A DNA stretch of 64,000 nucleotides from Nitrospirota bacterium (GTDB lineage: Bacteria; Nitrospirota; Nitrospiria; Nitrospirales; Nitrospiraceae): the NCBI GenBank assembly GCA_030684575.1, contig JAUXVD010000023.1, positions 62,001-126,000 on the forward strand. Direction: 5' to 3'. Made by a program: the position numbers and the translations under genes. Shown one piece after another: positions 8,236-16,903 of this stretch (the stretch's first letter is position 1; the number at the start of each line of letters is the position of its first letter). The notes beneath the pieces were generated by a model, which was not told the DNA's origin, ran no database searches, and saw nothing but the letters and a program-made list of their open reading frames with translations.

Positions 8236-9366
8236 TTATGTGCGAAGAGGGCCAGTACGGGTGATGTCATGCGACACATCGTTGTTGAGTTGTTGCGCGA
8301 TGAAGTTCGCGGCCTCAGCTGCTCCGGTTGGAGCCGGTGGAGGCAATGCGGGGAATGGCGCGATCAGGGCCTGCTGTAGGGCCTGTTTCCAACGGCCCAG
8401 GGTGAAGTCGTCGAGGCAGAGTTCGATACCTCGTCCATGGCGATGGAGGTAGTCGACCAGCGGCGGCTCGTCGGCAAAGTTATGTCGGCGGACATAGACG
8501 ACTGGCTGTTGAAGGGCGACCGCCTCAACGATGGTGCCGTAGCCTGGTTTGGTCATGATGACATCGACAGAGGCCAGCAGGGACTTAAAGGTAAGCGGAA
8601 GCGTCGTGGTGGAATGAATGCGTGAATACCCATGAGGGACTGGACCATCGAAGAGAAAGCGATAGGGGTGCAGCTGTTCCATCTGTTCAAGAGGAAGAGA
8701 TTTGAGAGGAATACCTCCGAACCCTACTAAGACGGTTCGTTCGTTGGGCTTTAGATCGAGTGCTGAGGCTAGTCGGCTCCGTTCTGGAGAGGAGGGGCTG
8801 GCGATGGGGTCAATATCTCTCAGCTGCGAGAAGGCATTGATGTCTGGCGCAGGGGTAATACGAAGGGCCCTGTCGGCTTTTGCATAGGAGTCGCGAATGC
8901 TTTGAATCAATGGCTGATGTGACTGGTCAGACGCCTGGCAGTAGTCTTTTAGCACGAGGTCCCAGGTAAAGTTGGCCAAGGCGACGGTCGGGATCTGCGC
9001 GCGAAAGCCAGCCTCGATGGCCAGGTAGGGTGTGTCCGCGATGATCAGTGCCGGTGATGCCATCTGCATCGCAGCGACTTCATCGGACAGGCGTGTCTCC
9101 CAAGTTGCATGGAAGCGCTCGTGTGCCGCCCAGGTTTTCTCGGTGTCGATCGTGAGGGGGCCATCCTGGATACAGCCGACATCTTGCTGCACCGATTGCA
9201 GCTCCCAGGGGACGGTCAGACGGTCGCGAAAAAACGAGGCGGGGACTGTGGTGCGGAGCACGACGGTCAGATCCGGTACGAGGGCGCCCAGTGCGTTGAG
9301 GACCGGTACGACTTGCGCCGCGTGACCGTAGCCATGTCCCGAGATCGCACACCAGAGTAGTGGCAT
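8236..9366 (-). CDS. MurG-like (GT-B) glycosyltransferase
   Basis: A 376-residue protein. The N-terminus CAISGHGYGHAAQVVPVLNA matches the GHGxGHA nucleotide-sugar loop of MurG-like enzymes and of the glycosyltransferase domain fused to L-arabinokinases. PALIIADTPYLAIEA and LANFTWDLVL continue that pattern. The C-terminal donor-binding stretch is TKPGYGTIVEAVALQQPVVYV. It is the first gene of the RiPP operon and is probably co-transcribed with the methyltransferase. Donor and acceptor are unknown; glycosylation of the cluster product is inference from position. Confidence 0.8.
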   Translation of the reverse strand: MPLLWCAISGHGYGHAAQVVPVLNALGALVPDLTVVLRTTVPASFFRDRLTVPWELQSVQQDVGCIQDGPLTIDTEKTWAAHERFHATWETRLSDEVAAMQMASPALIIADTPYLAIEAGFRAQIPTVALANFTWDLVLKDYCQASDQSHQPLIQSIRDSYAKADRALRITPAPDINAFSQLRDIDPIASPSSPERSRLASALDLKPNERTVLVGFGGIPLKSLPLEQMEQLHPYRFLFDGPVPHGYSRIHSTTTLPLTFKSLLASVDVIMTKPGYGTIVEAVALQQPVVYVRRHNFADEPPLVDYLHRHGRGIELCLDDFTLGRWKQALQQALIAPFPALPPPAPTGAAEAANFIAQQLNNDVSHDITRTGPLRT

Positions 9367-9369
9367 AGT

Positions 9370-9480
9370 AGGGTGCTGAAAAAGCTCCTCAACGTCGTTT
9401 TCGGCTCATCGAAATCCAGAGGGTACGCCTCCGGTTTCGACTCGCCTCCGGCCTAGTTAAAGAAGCTTTTTGAGCACCCT
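9370..9480. repeat. Palindromic repeat (MITE/REP-like), copy 2
   Basis: The 17-base arms 9370-9386 and 9464-9480 are inverted copies with one mismatch (AGGGTGCTGAAAAAGCT). The 77-base centre is not coding. The arm shares GGRTGCTGAAA with the element at 728-895, and the two elements bracket the RiPP cluster at 1038-9366. It lies directly upstream of the first gene of that operon, so it could also affect its promoter. Confidence 0.7.
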
Positions 9481-9512
9481 GACTACGATGCGTGAAGCCC
9501 TAGGCCCTAGGC

Positions 9513-9713
9513 TTAGCTGTTGGAATAATCCGACTCGATCGGTGCGATGTTGTATTGCAGCTCGAGGTCGAATTCGTCGATCAATTCGTTGGCCGTGTCT
9601 GCCCCGAGATCGGAACGGACTTCGTTGATCACCAGGTCGATCGCCATCCCGGCCTGCATCCCATACTGTGTCATGGCCGACTCGATCCGCTGTCTGGCAT
9701 CTTCAATCTTCAT
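9513..9713 (-). CDS. Small conserved-looking protein, function unknown
   Basis: A 66-residue acidic protein (starts MKIEDARQRIESAMTQYG). The ATG is preceded by a GAGGAGGG ribosome-binding site. It looks largely helical, with no signal peptide, membrane segment or cysteine. It follows the TPR gene on the same strand after 26 bases and could be its partner. I recognise no family. Confidence 0.6.
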   Translation of the reverse strand: MKIEDARQRIESAMTQYGMQAGMAIDLVINEVRSDLGADTANELIDEFDLELQYNIAPIESDYSNS

Positions 9714-9739
9714 AGAGCCCTCCTCGCTCGATCACGATG

Positions 9740-10057
9740 TTATCCCAATGTCCTCAGCAATGCTTCCATCTCAGGGACCAAGTCCACGCCTCCGTTGGAT
9801 CGGCCTGAGCGAGCCGCGTCGATGCCGGCCCGTAGGACCGGTTTGGCGTCGTCCTTACGGCCCAAGGAGACGAGGGCGCGTCCGAGGCCGAGATGCGATG
9901 CGACGTGGGTGGGATCGAGTTGCGTCGCGACGGTCAGATGTTCGACCGCTTCCTCAAGATTGCCTCGTTCCTGGAGGATCTTGTTCCCCAGCCCATAACG
10001 ACCGAGAAATCCTTTCGGATTTTTGGCGACCATTTGCCGAAATGCTTCAAGATCCAC
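9740..10057 (-). CDS. Small TPR-repeat protein
   Basis: A 105-residue protein with two to three tetratricopeptide-like units: FLGRYGLGNKILQERGNLEEA, then LTVATQLDPTHVASHLGLGRALVSLG. TPRs mediate protein-protein contacts. The ATG has a GAGGAGGC-type site upstream. It is probably co-transcribed with the 66-residue gene 26 bases downstream. No export signal is seen, so it is likely cytoplasmic; its partner is unknown. Confidence 0.75.
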   Translation of the reverse strand: MDLEAFRQMVAKNPKGFLGRYGLGNKILQERGNLEEAVEHLTVATQLDPTHVASHLGLGRALVSLGRKDDAKPVLRAGIDAARSGRSNGGVDLVPEMEALLRTLG

Positions 10058-10716
10058 AGGTGCCTCCTCGTGAGTATAGGGCGCATGTTACCACCGCGCC
10101 CTGGAAGAGAGCCAGACCTCTGATGCCTGCGGAATATCTTGTAAATCACGGTCATGGGTGAGGCGTCACATCGCGATCTCCTTCGCGCCCATCGACAATT
10201 CTTCAATTGTCACATTTTCAGGCAACACATGGCTGCGAGACATTTTGTGAGGATGACAGTGCACTACTCCGTCACTCGCCCCTTGGTATTTATGAATTAT
10301 GACTCAGAGGGACAACATGAATGTGATTGGACCAGGCGACGTTTCAAATGAAGTGGCTCGCTGACTCTGAGATTGTAGGAGGAAATCCGGCGATCATCAC
10401 CCAGTGGCTCAGAGTCAATATCTTTAGAAGCTCTGTTGTACATGCAGCGTTGAGACAATCGCTTTCAGAATTCTTTCTAATTCACTGCGAATCAGATTCG
10501 ATTCACTAAGAATCAGATTCGATTCATGGGCCAGTGAGGATGAAGTCTGGGTCGGGGGGGAGATTCTTACTCGAGGATGGCAGGACGAGAAGCTGAGAGG
10601 GGTTTGTGAATCGAGCGTAGTTGAAAATATTTCCAGGACAATCTGGCCTGCCGATTGCTTAGGTGTTGGTAGGCTCGTTATGCGCAGAGGGTGTCACACT
10701 TAAAGTGGTGTGTACG
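10058..10716. other. Intergenic region, no supported gene
   Basis: A 659-base gap between divergent genes (TPR gene on minus, lipoprotein gene on plus). It is visibly richer in A and T than its neighbours. The only structure I can support is the tandem 17-base repeat at 10489-10526. The short open frames here have no recognisable protein features or good start sites. Confidence 0.6.
10489..10526. repeat. Tandem 17-base repeat with internal dyad (operator-like)
   Basis: GAATCAGATTCGATTCA occurs at 10489-10505 and again at 10510-10526, a period of 21 bases, with a partial third copy just upstream (ATTCACT). Each copy contains the dyad GAATC-A-GATTC. A spacing of two helical turns between symmetric half-sites is what a dimeric repressor or activator would use. 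It lies about 190 bases upstream of the lipoprotein gene at 10717. Confidence 0.5.
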
Positions 10717-11184
10717 ATGGCGTCATGGAAGATGAACACCGTGCTCATGTTCGGTGCGGCGCTGCTGCTGACAGCATGCAGCAGCGGAGGGGATAGCGGA
10801 ACAACTCCACCGGCTGCGCTGACCGTGACTCTGGCATCAGGATTAAACGCCGGAACTGGCACGGTCAGTTCCAATCCCGCAGGGCTGGCTTGTACCTCGA
10901 ACCTTAACACCACGAATTGCGCTAGTTCATTTCCACTGGGTCAGGTGGTGACCTCACCCACCGGCACGCGGGTGACAATCGGAACGGTGTCCGATCCGAC
11001 GAATCTCTTACAAAGCCCGCCGTACGTCCAGGAGTTGGACAGCGTGGCATTGTTGGGGTTCTCGCGTTTCTTGGCCAATCCTAATACGACGCAGCCCTTC
11101 TTTGTCGATGCGACGTTTACTTCCTTGACGAAGATCATCACGCCTGGCTTGCCGGCCGAGTGGGAGGAGGTCGGAGGAAACTAA
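10717..11184 (+). CDS. Putative lipoprotein, function unknown
   Basis: A 155-residue protein with a lipoprotein signal: hydrophobic VLMFGAALLLTACSSGG, with LTAC as lipobox. The mature part begins with a Ser/Gly/Thr linker and appears rich in beta strands (LTVTLASGLNAGTGTVSSNP), with one likely disulphide (CTSNLNTTNC). The GTVSSNPAG... pattern resembles bacterial repeats in which GxGxVxSxPxGI..C precedes a calcium-site-like segment, but it is too short to assign. The start may instead be the ATG at 10732; neither has a strong ribosome-binding site. A hairpin follows at 11218. Confidence 0.65.
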   Translation: MASWKMNTVLMFGAALLLTACSSGGDSGTTPPAALTVTLASGLNAGTGTVSSNPAGLACTSNLNTTNCASSFPLGQVVTSPTGTRVTIGTVSDPTNLLQSPPYVQELDSVALLGFSRFLANPNTTQPFFVDATFTSLTKIITPGLPAEWEEVGGN

Positions 11185-11217
11185 GTGAGGGGATCGGTCT
11201 GGTGAACTGGACATGAA

Positions 11218-11246
11218 GCCCGCCAGGTCTCAATGACCTGGCGGGC
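11218..11246 (+). terminator. Stem-loop downstream of lipoprotein gene
   Basis: A 12-base perfect stem (GCCCGCCAGGTC at 11218-11229 with its complement at 11235-11246) and a five-base loop, 33 bases after the stop at 11184. The stem is very GC-rich, but no T run follows, so it is either a weak terminator or an mRNA-end stabiliser. Confidence 0.5.
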
Positions 11247-11415
11247 CTGATAAGAGGCATCCCCTTGGTGCTGATGAGGTCTTGGGCAGGGAATTGACAA
11301 CCGAGCTCTCTATTGTGTGATGGATCCAGACCTGAGATAGGCAACGCGTCGCGGGACGCAACAGATCATGAGACCTTGAAATTTGGGGCTAACCTTTACT
11401 TGAGAGGAGGAATTG

Positions 11416-12000
11416 ATGAACGATGCAGCCAAGCAGAAGTACGTGTTCTGTCTGAAAGATGGGGCCCGCTGGGCTGTTCTTGTTGTTGTTCTGCTGCTGG
11501 TGGGCTGTAGTTCAGAGCCAGCGCATTATGAGGGGGCGTTTTCAGCGAGTCAGCAAGTCAAAGGCAATTCGGAGTCGATTTCTGCTCCGATAGATATGGC
11601 CTGGGGCGCTGTTCTTGAGATTCTTTCGCAGCAAGGATTTCTGATTCAGCAGGCTGACGCGAAAAGTCATATTATCCTGGCGAATCGTGAGATGCGATCG
11701 AAGGAGGATAAGGACCTGTCCCATACGGTCTCCGCGACCGTCACGTTACTTCCTTCCAGCGATCAGCTGACCCGCGTCATGGTTGCAGCGAACCAGACCA
11801 CCGAACTCCATAAGAAATCGTATACCTGGTGGCATCTCCTCTGGATTATTCCCGTCTTCCCGACCGGGACGGAGTATACGACCGTGGTTGTTGAGCGGGA
11901 TACCGTTCGGAGCCCACAGTTCTATAACGATTTCTTTGGGGCGGTGAAGAAATCCTGTGAGGAGAAAAAGGGACCAGGGCAATCGGCGCCTGCGTCCTAA
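11416..12000 (+). CDS. Putative lipoprotein, function unknown
   Basis: A 194-residue protein with a Sec lipoprotein signal (VLVVVLLLVGCSSEPAH; lipobox LVGC). The ATG at 11416 is preceded by GAGAGGAGG at good distance, which decides the start over the in-frame TTG three bases earlier. The mature domain starts VKGNSESISAPIDMAWGAVLEILSQQGF and continues with alternating beta strands, the general shape of small outer-membrane or periplasmic lipoproteins with an alpha/beta fold. It contains the hydrophobic stretch WWHLLWIIPVFPTG. I cannot name a family. Confidence 0.7.
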   Translation: MNDAAKQKYVFCLKDGARWAVLVVVLLLVGCSSEPAHYEGAFSASQQVKGNSESISAPIDMAWGAVLEILSQQGFLIQQADAKSHIILANREMRSKEDKDLSHTVSATVTLLPSSDQLTRVMVAANQTTELHKKSYTWWHLLWIIPVFPTGTEYTTVVVERDTVRSPQFYNDFFGAVKKSCEEKKGPGQSAPAS

Positions 12001-12475
12001 GCGTAAGGGCGAGGTCCTCGTTCATGCGGCCTGACCCAGGATCGCTTTTCCTGCGTATGGACATGATCATTTCCTTCCTGAATGATGCCATCAGTTGAGA
12101 AATCGCCATCTCCATCGCCATCAGACTGATGCGTACTGCTAGCTACAACCCCAATATCAACAATGCCTCACGATAAGCCGAGGCATTGTCAGTCTGTCTG
12201 GGTGGCCAAGAGTGGCCGCCCGGACCATCCCCTGAGCTGCAGGGGTACACAATGCCCATTCGCTGATCGCAGTGATTCCATTTCCGTACTACGAGTAGAC
12301 GCCGGCAGGAAGAAGGCGACGATTTTGACCTTGAGGGAGGCTTCGTTGTTGGCAGGCAGTGGTCTGTCTGGTATCGGCCTGATCAGCGTCTTCAGGCTCG
12401 CTCACCTGGCGTGAGAGATGTGGGTGCGTGGAGCTGGTCGGCCTGAGCGGAGTTGAGGGAGGAGACAGATCCTCT
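12001..12475. other. Intergenic region with a hairpin
   Basis: A 475-base gap between convergent genes. It contains a nine-base inverted repeat (CAATGCCTC at 12161-12169 and its complement at 12180-12188), which may be a transcript end. The short open frames lack start signals and are not supported as genes. Confidence 0.45.
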
Positions 12476-13225
12476 TTATGGGGTTGGTGTGGTTGAGACG
12501 GGAACAGCAGAACGCGATGAGGCGGAACGGAGCGGTTTCCGTGACTTCACGGTCACAGTGAGAATGGGGGAGTCCGGGAGGGGGCTGCTGCTGGCCATGT
12601 AGAAGGGGGTATCGCGAACGAGTTGATCCATCAGTTCGGTCAGGCAGGCTTCAGCGACTTCTCCCTTCAGTTCGCTGATCATAATCGGCGAGGCGCCGAA
12701 CAGATTGTAGTGAGCCCTGCCGGACGACTGTGCCTCGTAGCGTTTCACCTGTCCATCCCACCGTTCGAGTTCCAGTGTGGCTGTTGCGGCATAGTCGTAG
12801 TGCAGTTCGATGACGGGGGAGAGCAGGAACATAGAGGCGCCAATGACAAACCCCTTCCAGGCCGCTGCTCCGGAATGGGGTTCGACGGTTTCATCGAACG
12901 TGATCCGGGCGGTCACCGCTTTCTTGCCGAGCGAGGCCACATTCTCTCCAAGTGGAAGCAGCGTCGAAAAGAGACGGGTTTCCTGTACCGTGTTCATGAT
13001 GCGGCGTTCGATCTCGGCCGAAGGATTTTGAGGAGCACCGTTCTGCATCATCCGGATCCCATCCATCACGAGCGGCACGCGCTCGTCGTTGGAGATGGAA
13101 CGGGTGACGGATTCTTCCTGCAGCGTCGAGGAAGGCATGACGTCGATCCATCTGCTACAGCCGATGGTCGTGCTGGCGATTCCCATCACCCCTACGAGCG
13201 TCCAGCGGAATAGGTGCTGCCTCAT
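12476..13225 (-). CDS. Putative lipoprotein, function unknown
   Basis: A 249-residue protein. The ATG at 13225 follows AAGGAGAG at good distance. The signal peptide ends in the lipobox TIGC (Cys at ~23). The mature part has a conserved-looking alternating helix and strand pattern with an internal hydrophobic stretch GFVIGASMFLLSPVIELHYDY, and ends in a low-complexity Ser/Thr/Pro tail. It follows the PagL-like gene after 13 bases, so the two are probably one transcript. It may act at the outer membrane with that enzyme, but this is only positional. Confidence 0.65.
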   Translation of the reverse strand: MRQHLFRWTLVGVMGIASTTIGCSRWIDVMPSSTLQEESVTRSISNDERVPLVMDGIRMMQNGAPQNPSAEIERRIMNTVQETRLFSTLLPLGENVASLGKKAVTARITFDETVEPHSGAAAWKGFVIGASMFLLSPVIELHYDYAATATLELERWDGQVKRYEAQSSGRAHYNLFGASPIMISELKGEVAEACLTELMDQLVRDTPFYMASSSPLPDSPILTVTVKSRKPLRSASSRSAVPVSTTPTP

Positions 13226-13238
13226 GGTGACTCTCTCC

Positions 13239-13853
13239 TTAAAAATAGAATGAGAACCCACCGAACGGGAGGCTCGCGTTCAATCCCAAGTTTGGATAGC
13301 GCGTGCCGGCGTTCGAGATGTGATGAAAGCGGTAGCCGACGTTGAGCGATGTCTGCGGCGTGATGAACCAGGACAGGCCGAATCCCGCCGTCAGCACGAA
13401 GTTGAATCGTGAGGACTCTTCGGGGATCTTCCCTCCAAGATCGGTCCAGAAGGGGCCGCCGGCAAATTCGACATAGGGACGGACTTGATCGAGAGCGACA
13501 AAGGAGTATTTGATCTTGGGCGTAAATCCGATGCCATGTGTGAGTACCGGTTCATTAAACTGGATGTAGACGACTTCCGCCCCGATCGACACCTGGCCCC
13601 GGTACCATCCGTCACCGACGGGGTCCGTGAGGGTCATCATCCAAGAGGGCATGAAGGCAGGCCCCTTTTGCTTGGTTGTGTGGTCTGCGGTCAGTCGATG
13701 GGGAAGCATGTAGCCGGCGGTGAGTCCGACCTCCTGCGTCCCGACGGTGATCGCGGGTGAGCCCTCTGCGGCGTAGGCGCCGGGCGCGGTCATGACCGCG
13801 CCAAGAACGAATGTCGTGAGAACCCGAGTAAGAAATGGCATGCGACTCCACAT
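13239..13853 (-). CDS. PagL-like lipid A deacylase / acyloxyacyl hydrolase
   Basis: A 204-residue protein with a Sec signal ending near APGAYA-A (residue 29), then an eight-strand-barrel type sequence ending in an aromatic C-terminus (GGFSFYF). Near the end YRFHHISNAG carries the PagL pattern H-x-S-N (His178, Ser180), the catalytic dyad for removal of the 3-O acyl chain from lipid A in the outer membrane. Length agrees with the family. The lipoprotein gene 13 bases downstream is probably co-transcribed. Family assignment is good; the exact substrate is not shown. Confidence 0.8.
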   Translation of the reverse strand: MWSRMPFLTRVLTTFVLGAVMTAPGAYAAEGSPAITVGTQEVGLTAGYMLPHRLTADHTTKQKGPAFMPSWMMTLTDPVGDGWYRGQVSIGAEVVYIQFNEPVLTHGIGFTPKIKYSFVALDQVRPYVEFAGGPFWTDLGGKIPEESSRFNFVLTAGFGLSWFITPQTSLNVGYRFHHISNAGTRYPNLGLNASLPFGGFSFYF

Positions 13854-14028
13854 CTAATGTCCTGTCGGCCATTTCAGGGTAAAGCTTGAAGCAACAGCGG
13901 CGACTCCTCAAAGATAGCAGAGGACTAGATTCTGTCCAGAAAGGCGTCGTATTCGATCTCGCGCATATTGAGGAAGTACTGGACAGCGGGTAAAAACGAT
14001 TCAGAACGAGTGGTACAGGGAGAAGGGG

Positions 14029-14793
14029 CTAGCTGGATAGTTTGAGCGTGGAGAGATGGGCCGAGTCGGTGGAAAGTTCAGGCAAGCCGTATCGTTGGTC
14101 GAGAGAGACGACTCGCTCAAGGCAGCGCCTCGCAGATATTAGATCCCGACGAGTGCCGTATAGGGTAGCAAGGAGCCGAAGTACGGCGGCTTCGGCCGGC
14201 TCATTGCCGAGCTTGATGTAATGTTCCGAGGCATTGTTCAGGCATCGTTCGGCATGGGTCAGGTCGCCCTGATCCAGAAAACACTTGCCCAGTTGACTAT
14301 AGGTCACCGCCAGCCCTTCTTCGTTTCCGACAATCCGATGGCAGTCGAGGGCCTGTTTGAACGATGCGACAGCCTGCTCCCATTGCTGCTCACGAGCTTC
14401 CTGTAGTGCCAAGTTATTGTAGAGAATGCCGAGTGCGCGGTCGTCTTTGAGGTCACGCAGCAGATCCAAGGCTTCAAGGTAGTAGGGGCGGGCTTTCTCT
14501 GGATGGTCGGCGCCGATGTGAAGATTGCCGAGATTGACCAAGGTGTGGGCGATGGCATGCTGGTTCCGTTCTGTGCGCTGAATGGTGAGCACTTCCCGGT
14601 AACAGGATTCTGCCTGATCCAGGTCGCCCGATTGCGCGCAGACGTTGCCTAGATTGCCGAGTGAATCGGAGAGGGCGCGGAGGTCATTGGCCAGGCGATC
14701 ATCTGCAATGGCCTGCTCATATGCAGCTTTGGCCTGCGTGAGTTGGCCGCGGTGGAGAAAAATGCGTGCCCGATGTTTGTCGTTCTCAGCCAT
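14029..14793 (-). CDS. TPR-repeat protein
   Basis: A 254-residue protein made almost entirely of tetratricopeptide repeats, about six units of 34-40 residues (for example LRALSDSLGNLGNVCAQSGDLDQAE and ALGILYNNLALQEAREQQWEQA). The layout, with repeated YSQLG/LGNLG signatures, resembles the TPR_12 type. No signal peptide is seen. The frame extends to a TTG at 14853, but the ATG at 14793 (MAENDKHRARIF) starts the first repeat. It probably serves as a scaffold; partners are unknown. Confidence 0.8.
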   Translation of the reverse strand: MAENDKHRARIFLHRGQLTQAKAAYEQAIADDRLANDLRALSDSLGNLGNVCAQSGDLDQAESCYREVLTIQRTERNQHAIAHTLVNLGNLHIGADHPEKARPYYLEALDLLRDLKDDRALGILYNNLALQEAREQQWEQAVASFKQALDCHRIVGNEEGLAVTYSQLGKCFLDQGDLTHAERCLNNASEHYIKLGNEPAEAAVLRLLATLYGTRRDLISARRCLERVVSLDQRYGLPELSTDSAHLSTLKLSS

Positions 14794-14918
14794 TGTTTCG
14801 TGAAGCGTGAAGGGGAAGACCGTAGACGATCTGATGATGGGTCGGACACTCAACAGATTAACAGGCCGACAGATTCCGGAATTGCTTCACGAACGACGTT
14901 TCATGGGATACGCGTCCG

Positions 14919-15347
14919 CTAGTCTCCCCCCTTCGGCGTATCTTTTCTGAACTCGACTTGAATCTCATCCTCTTCATCGAGTCCTAACCCATCGCGAAAT
15001 GACCCATAGAGTTCGGTGATCTGCTCGAAGTCGTCTGGATGTTTTCCGTCAGGAGAGGCGAGAAAGGTTTCGCAGAGCCGGAGGCCGGTCTGGAAATGAT
15101 GCGCGATGGTCTCCTCCGTCACCTGCTGCCAGGTGATGAAGATACAGAAGGCCTGGAAGGAGTAGGCTTTCGGGTAACGAGCCGCGAGTGTAAGCAGCTG
15201 CTCGTAGGCCGCTCGGGCTGTGGAACCGGCATTCGAGGAGAAAATGGCTTCGGCCTCGGCGGCATCGTCCCAGTCGGCACCGAGTTCCTGGTTGGTTTCT
15301 GCGCGACTGAACGAGAGTTGAGCGGCGAGAGCTGGGTCGTGTTGCAT
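14919..15347 (-). CDS. Hypothetical acidic protein
   Basis: A 142-residue, strongly acidic protein starting MQHDPALAAQLSFSRAE. The ATG at 15347 follows AAAGAGGG. The middle contains a helical repeat-like stretch (ARAAYEQLLTLAARYPKAYSFQAF), suggesting a degenerate TPR or other helical hairpin. No signal, membrane segment or catalytic motif is seen. It is upstream of the TPR gene on the same strand (125 bases). Confidence 0.6.
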   Translation of the reverse strand: MQHDPALAAQLSFSRAETNQELGADWDDAAEAEAIFSSNAGSTARAAYEQLLTLAARYPKAYSFQAFCIFITWQQVTEETIAHHFQTGLRLCETFLASPDGKHPDDFEQITELYGSFRDGLGLDEEDEIQVEFRKDTPKGGD

Positions 15348-15532
15348 GGGTCCCTCTTTGGTGATGCTGACTGCAGCATACGCGTGGAGAGAAAAGGAGG
15401 TCAATGAGGCAGATTGTCAACAGCGGGTCATTCGTCAGTTCGTCGGGGCCTGCCGGTCTCTCAAGTCAGCTGCCGGTTGTTCCGACAGAGAAAACGACGG
15501 GGTCTGCACGGTTCGTCAAATCATGAGGTTCT

Positions 15533-16762
15533 ATGAAAAAGCGGGTTGTATTCGTGATGGCGGAATCAGAAGCGCTCGCGTCGCTACAGTCCTTGCTCTC
15601 CCCATCGTCGAACGAGTGGGAAATGGAGTTTGTCGCGAAGGAAGAAGAGGCTTTGGCGATTGTTGCGCAGTCGCCGGTTGACGTGATCCTTTCGGATGTC
15701 CACCTCACGGGAATGGGAGGGCTTCAACTATTGGCGGAAGTGAAAATTCGAGCTCCTCATGTCATTCGCATTGCATCTTCAAGCTGTGCCCACCGTGCCA
15801 CGATCGTGTCGGCGTTGGAAGTCGCACACCAGTTCATTCCGATGCCATTTACGGCGGAGGTGTTGACGTCAACCATTGCACGGGGCGGTGCGCTGGGGGC
15901 TCGCCTGACGAATGAATCCCTGCGCACGTTGATTGCCGGGATCCGTACCTTGCCGAGTCTTCCGCATCTGTATCAGGAGCTGGTGGCTGCGATGGGTTCT
16001 TCCACCGCCTCGGCCGACGTGGCCACTCGCATTATCTCCCAAGACATGGCCATGGTGTCTAAATTGCTTCAAGTCGTGAATTCTTCTTTTTTCGGGCTTC
16101 GACGTACGATCTCCAGTCCGGCCCATGCGATAGCCCTTCTGGGAATCGACTCGGTGAAGGCGCTGGTGCTCTCCGTACAAGTATTTGCACAGTTTGAAGG
16201 CAGTAAACGGGCACCAATTCCGCTGGAGACCATGTGGAAACATGGCCTCATTACCGGTACGACTGCGCGGGATATTGCGAAGAGTCAGGATATCGGCTCG
16301 CTCGGTGTGGAGGGGGCCTTCATGGCCGGATTGCTCCATGACATCGGTCTCTTGATTCTCAGTACGAATTTTCCTGAGCAGTACAGCGAAGTGCTGGCGA
16401 ATTTGCGTCACGACCGTCTGTCGGTCTGCGACGCCGAACGGGCGGTGTTCAAGGCGTCGCATGAAGATGTAGGGGCCTATTTGCTGGGGCTTTGGGGGGT
16501 GAGTGATGCCATCGTGGAAGCCGTGGCGTATCATCATCATCCGGGGGAACGCTTTCAAGATGGATTTAGTCTCTTGGCGGCTGTCCATGTGGCCAACGCG
16601 TTGGAGGAGACGAGCGATCCTGCGACGACGAGCGGTATCCCCACTCCCATTGATCGTGAGTACCTGACTGCCTGCGGTCTGGCAGAGCAACTGCCTCGCT
16701 GGTGCAAAGCGGCAGGCCATTCCCAGACAGCCGAATCGGCTGTCGCGCCCGCGCGGTCGTAG
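15533..16762 (+). CDS. Degenerate receiver plus HDOD signalling protein
   Basis: A 409-residue protein. Residues 1-125 form a response-regulator receiver with the phospho-acceptor at Asp55 (DVILSDVHLTGMGG). The usual acidic pair near the N-terminus is replaced (FVMAESEAL) and the conserved Lys before Pro-Phe is Met (IPMPFTAE), so phosphorylation is doubtful. Residues ~130-330 are an HDOD domain (LPSLPHLYQELV, LLQVVNSSFFGLRRTISSPAHAI, GLLHDIGLLIL), a signalling module related to HD hydrolases. In other bacteria such proteins act in regulation and c-di-GMP-linked circuits. The start is set by the ATG after a short spacer; the gene stands alone. Confidence 0.85.
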   Translation: MKKRVVFVMAESEALASLQSLLSPSSNEWEMEFVAKEEEALAIVAQSPVDVILSDVHLTGMGGLQLLAEVKIRAPHVIRIASSSCAHRATIVSALEVAHQFIPMPFTAEVLTSTIARGGALGARLTNESLRTLIAGIRTLPSLPHLYQELVAAMGSSTASADVATRIISQDMAMVSKLLQVVNSSFFGLRRTISSPAHAIALLGIDSVKALVLSVQVFAQFEGSKRAPIPLETMWKHGLITGTTARDIAKSQDIGSLGVEGAFMAGLLHDIGLLILSTNFPEQYSEVLANLRHDRLSVCDAERAVFKASHEDVGAYLLGLWGVSDAIVEAVAYHHHPGERFQDGFSLLAAVHVANALEETSDPATTSGIPTPIDREYLTACGLAEQLPRWCKAAGHSQTAESAVAPARS

Positions 16763-16903
16763 CGCCCGCCTCAGTACCATATCCATCCTTGCGTTTCATG
16801 ATGAGAGTCATGTTGCCGGTGCCTGTTTAGCGCTCATCGGTCCTGTCCGATCTCGTCGCGTTTACTTTCCTTCTCCCCGCTCTGTAGACTATAACCCATT
16901 GCG

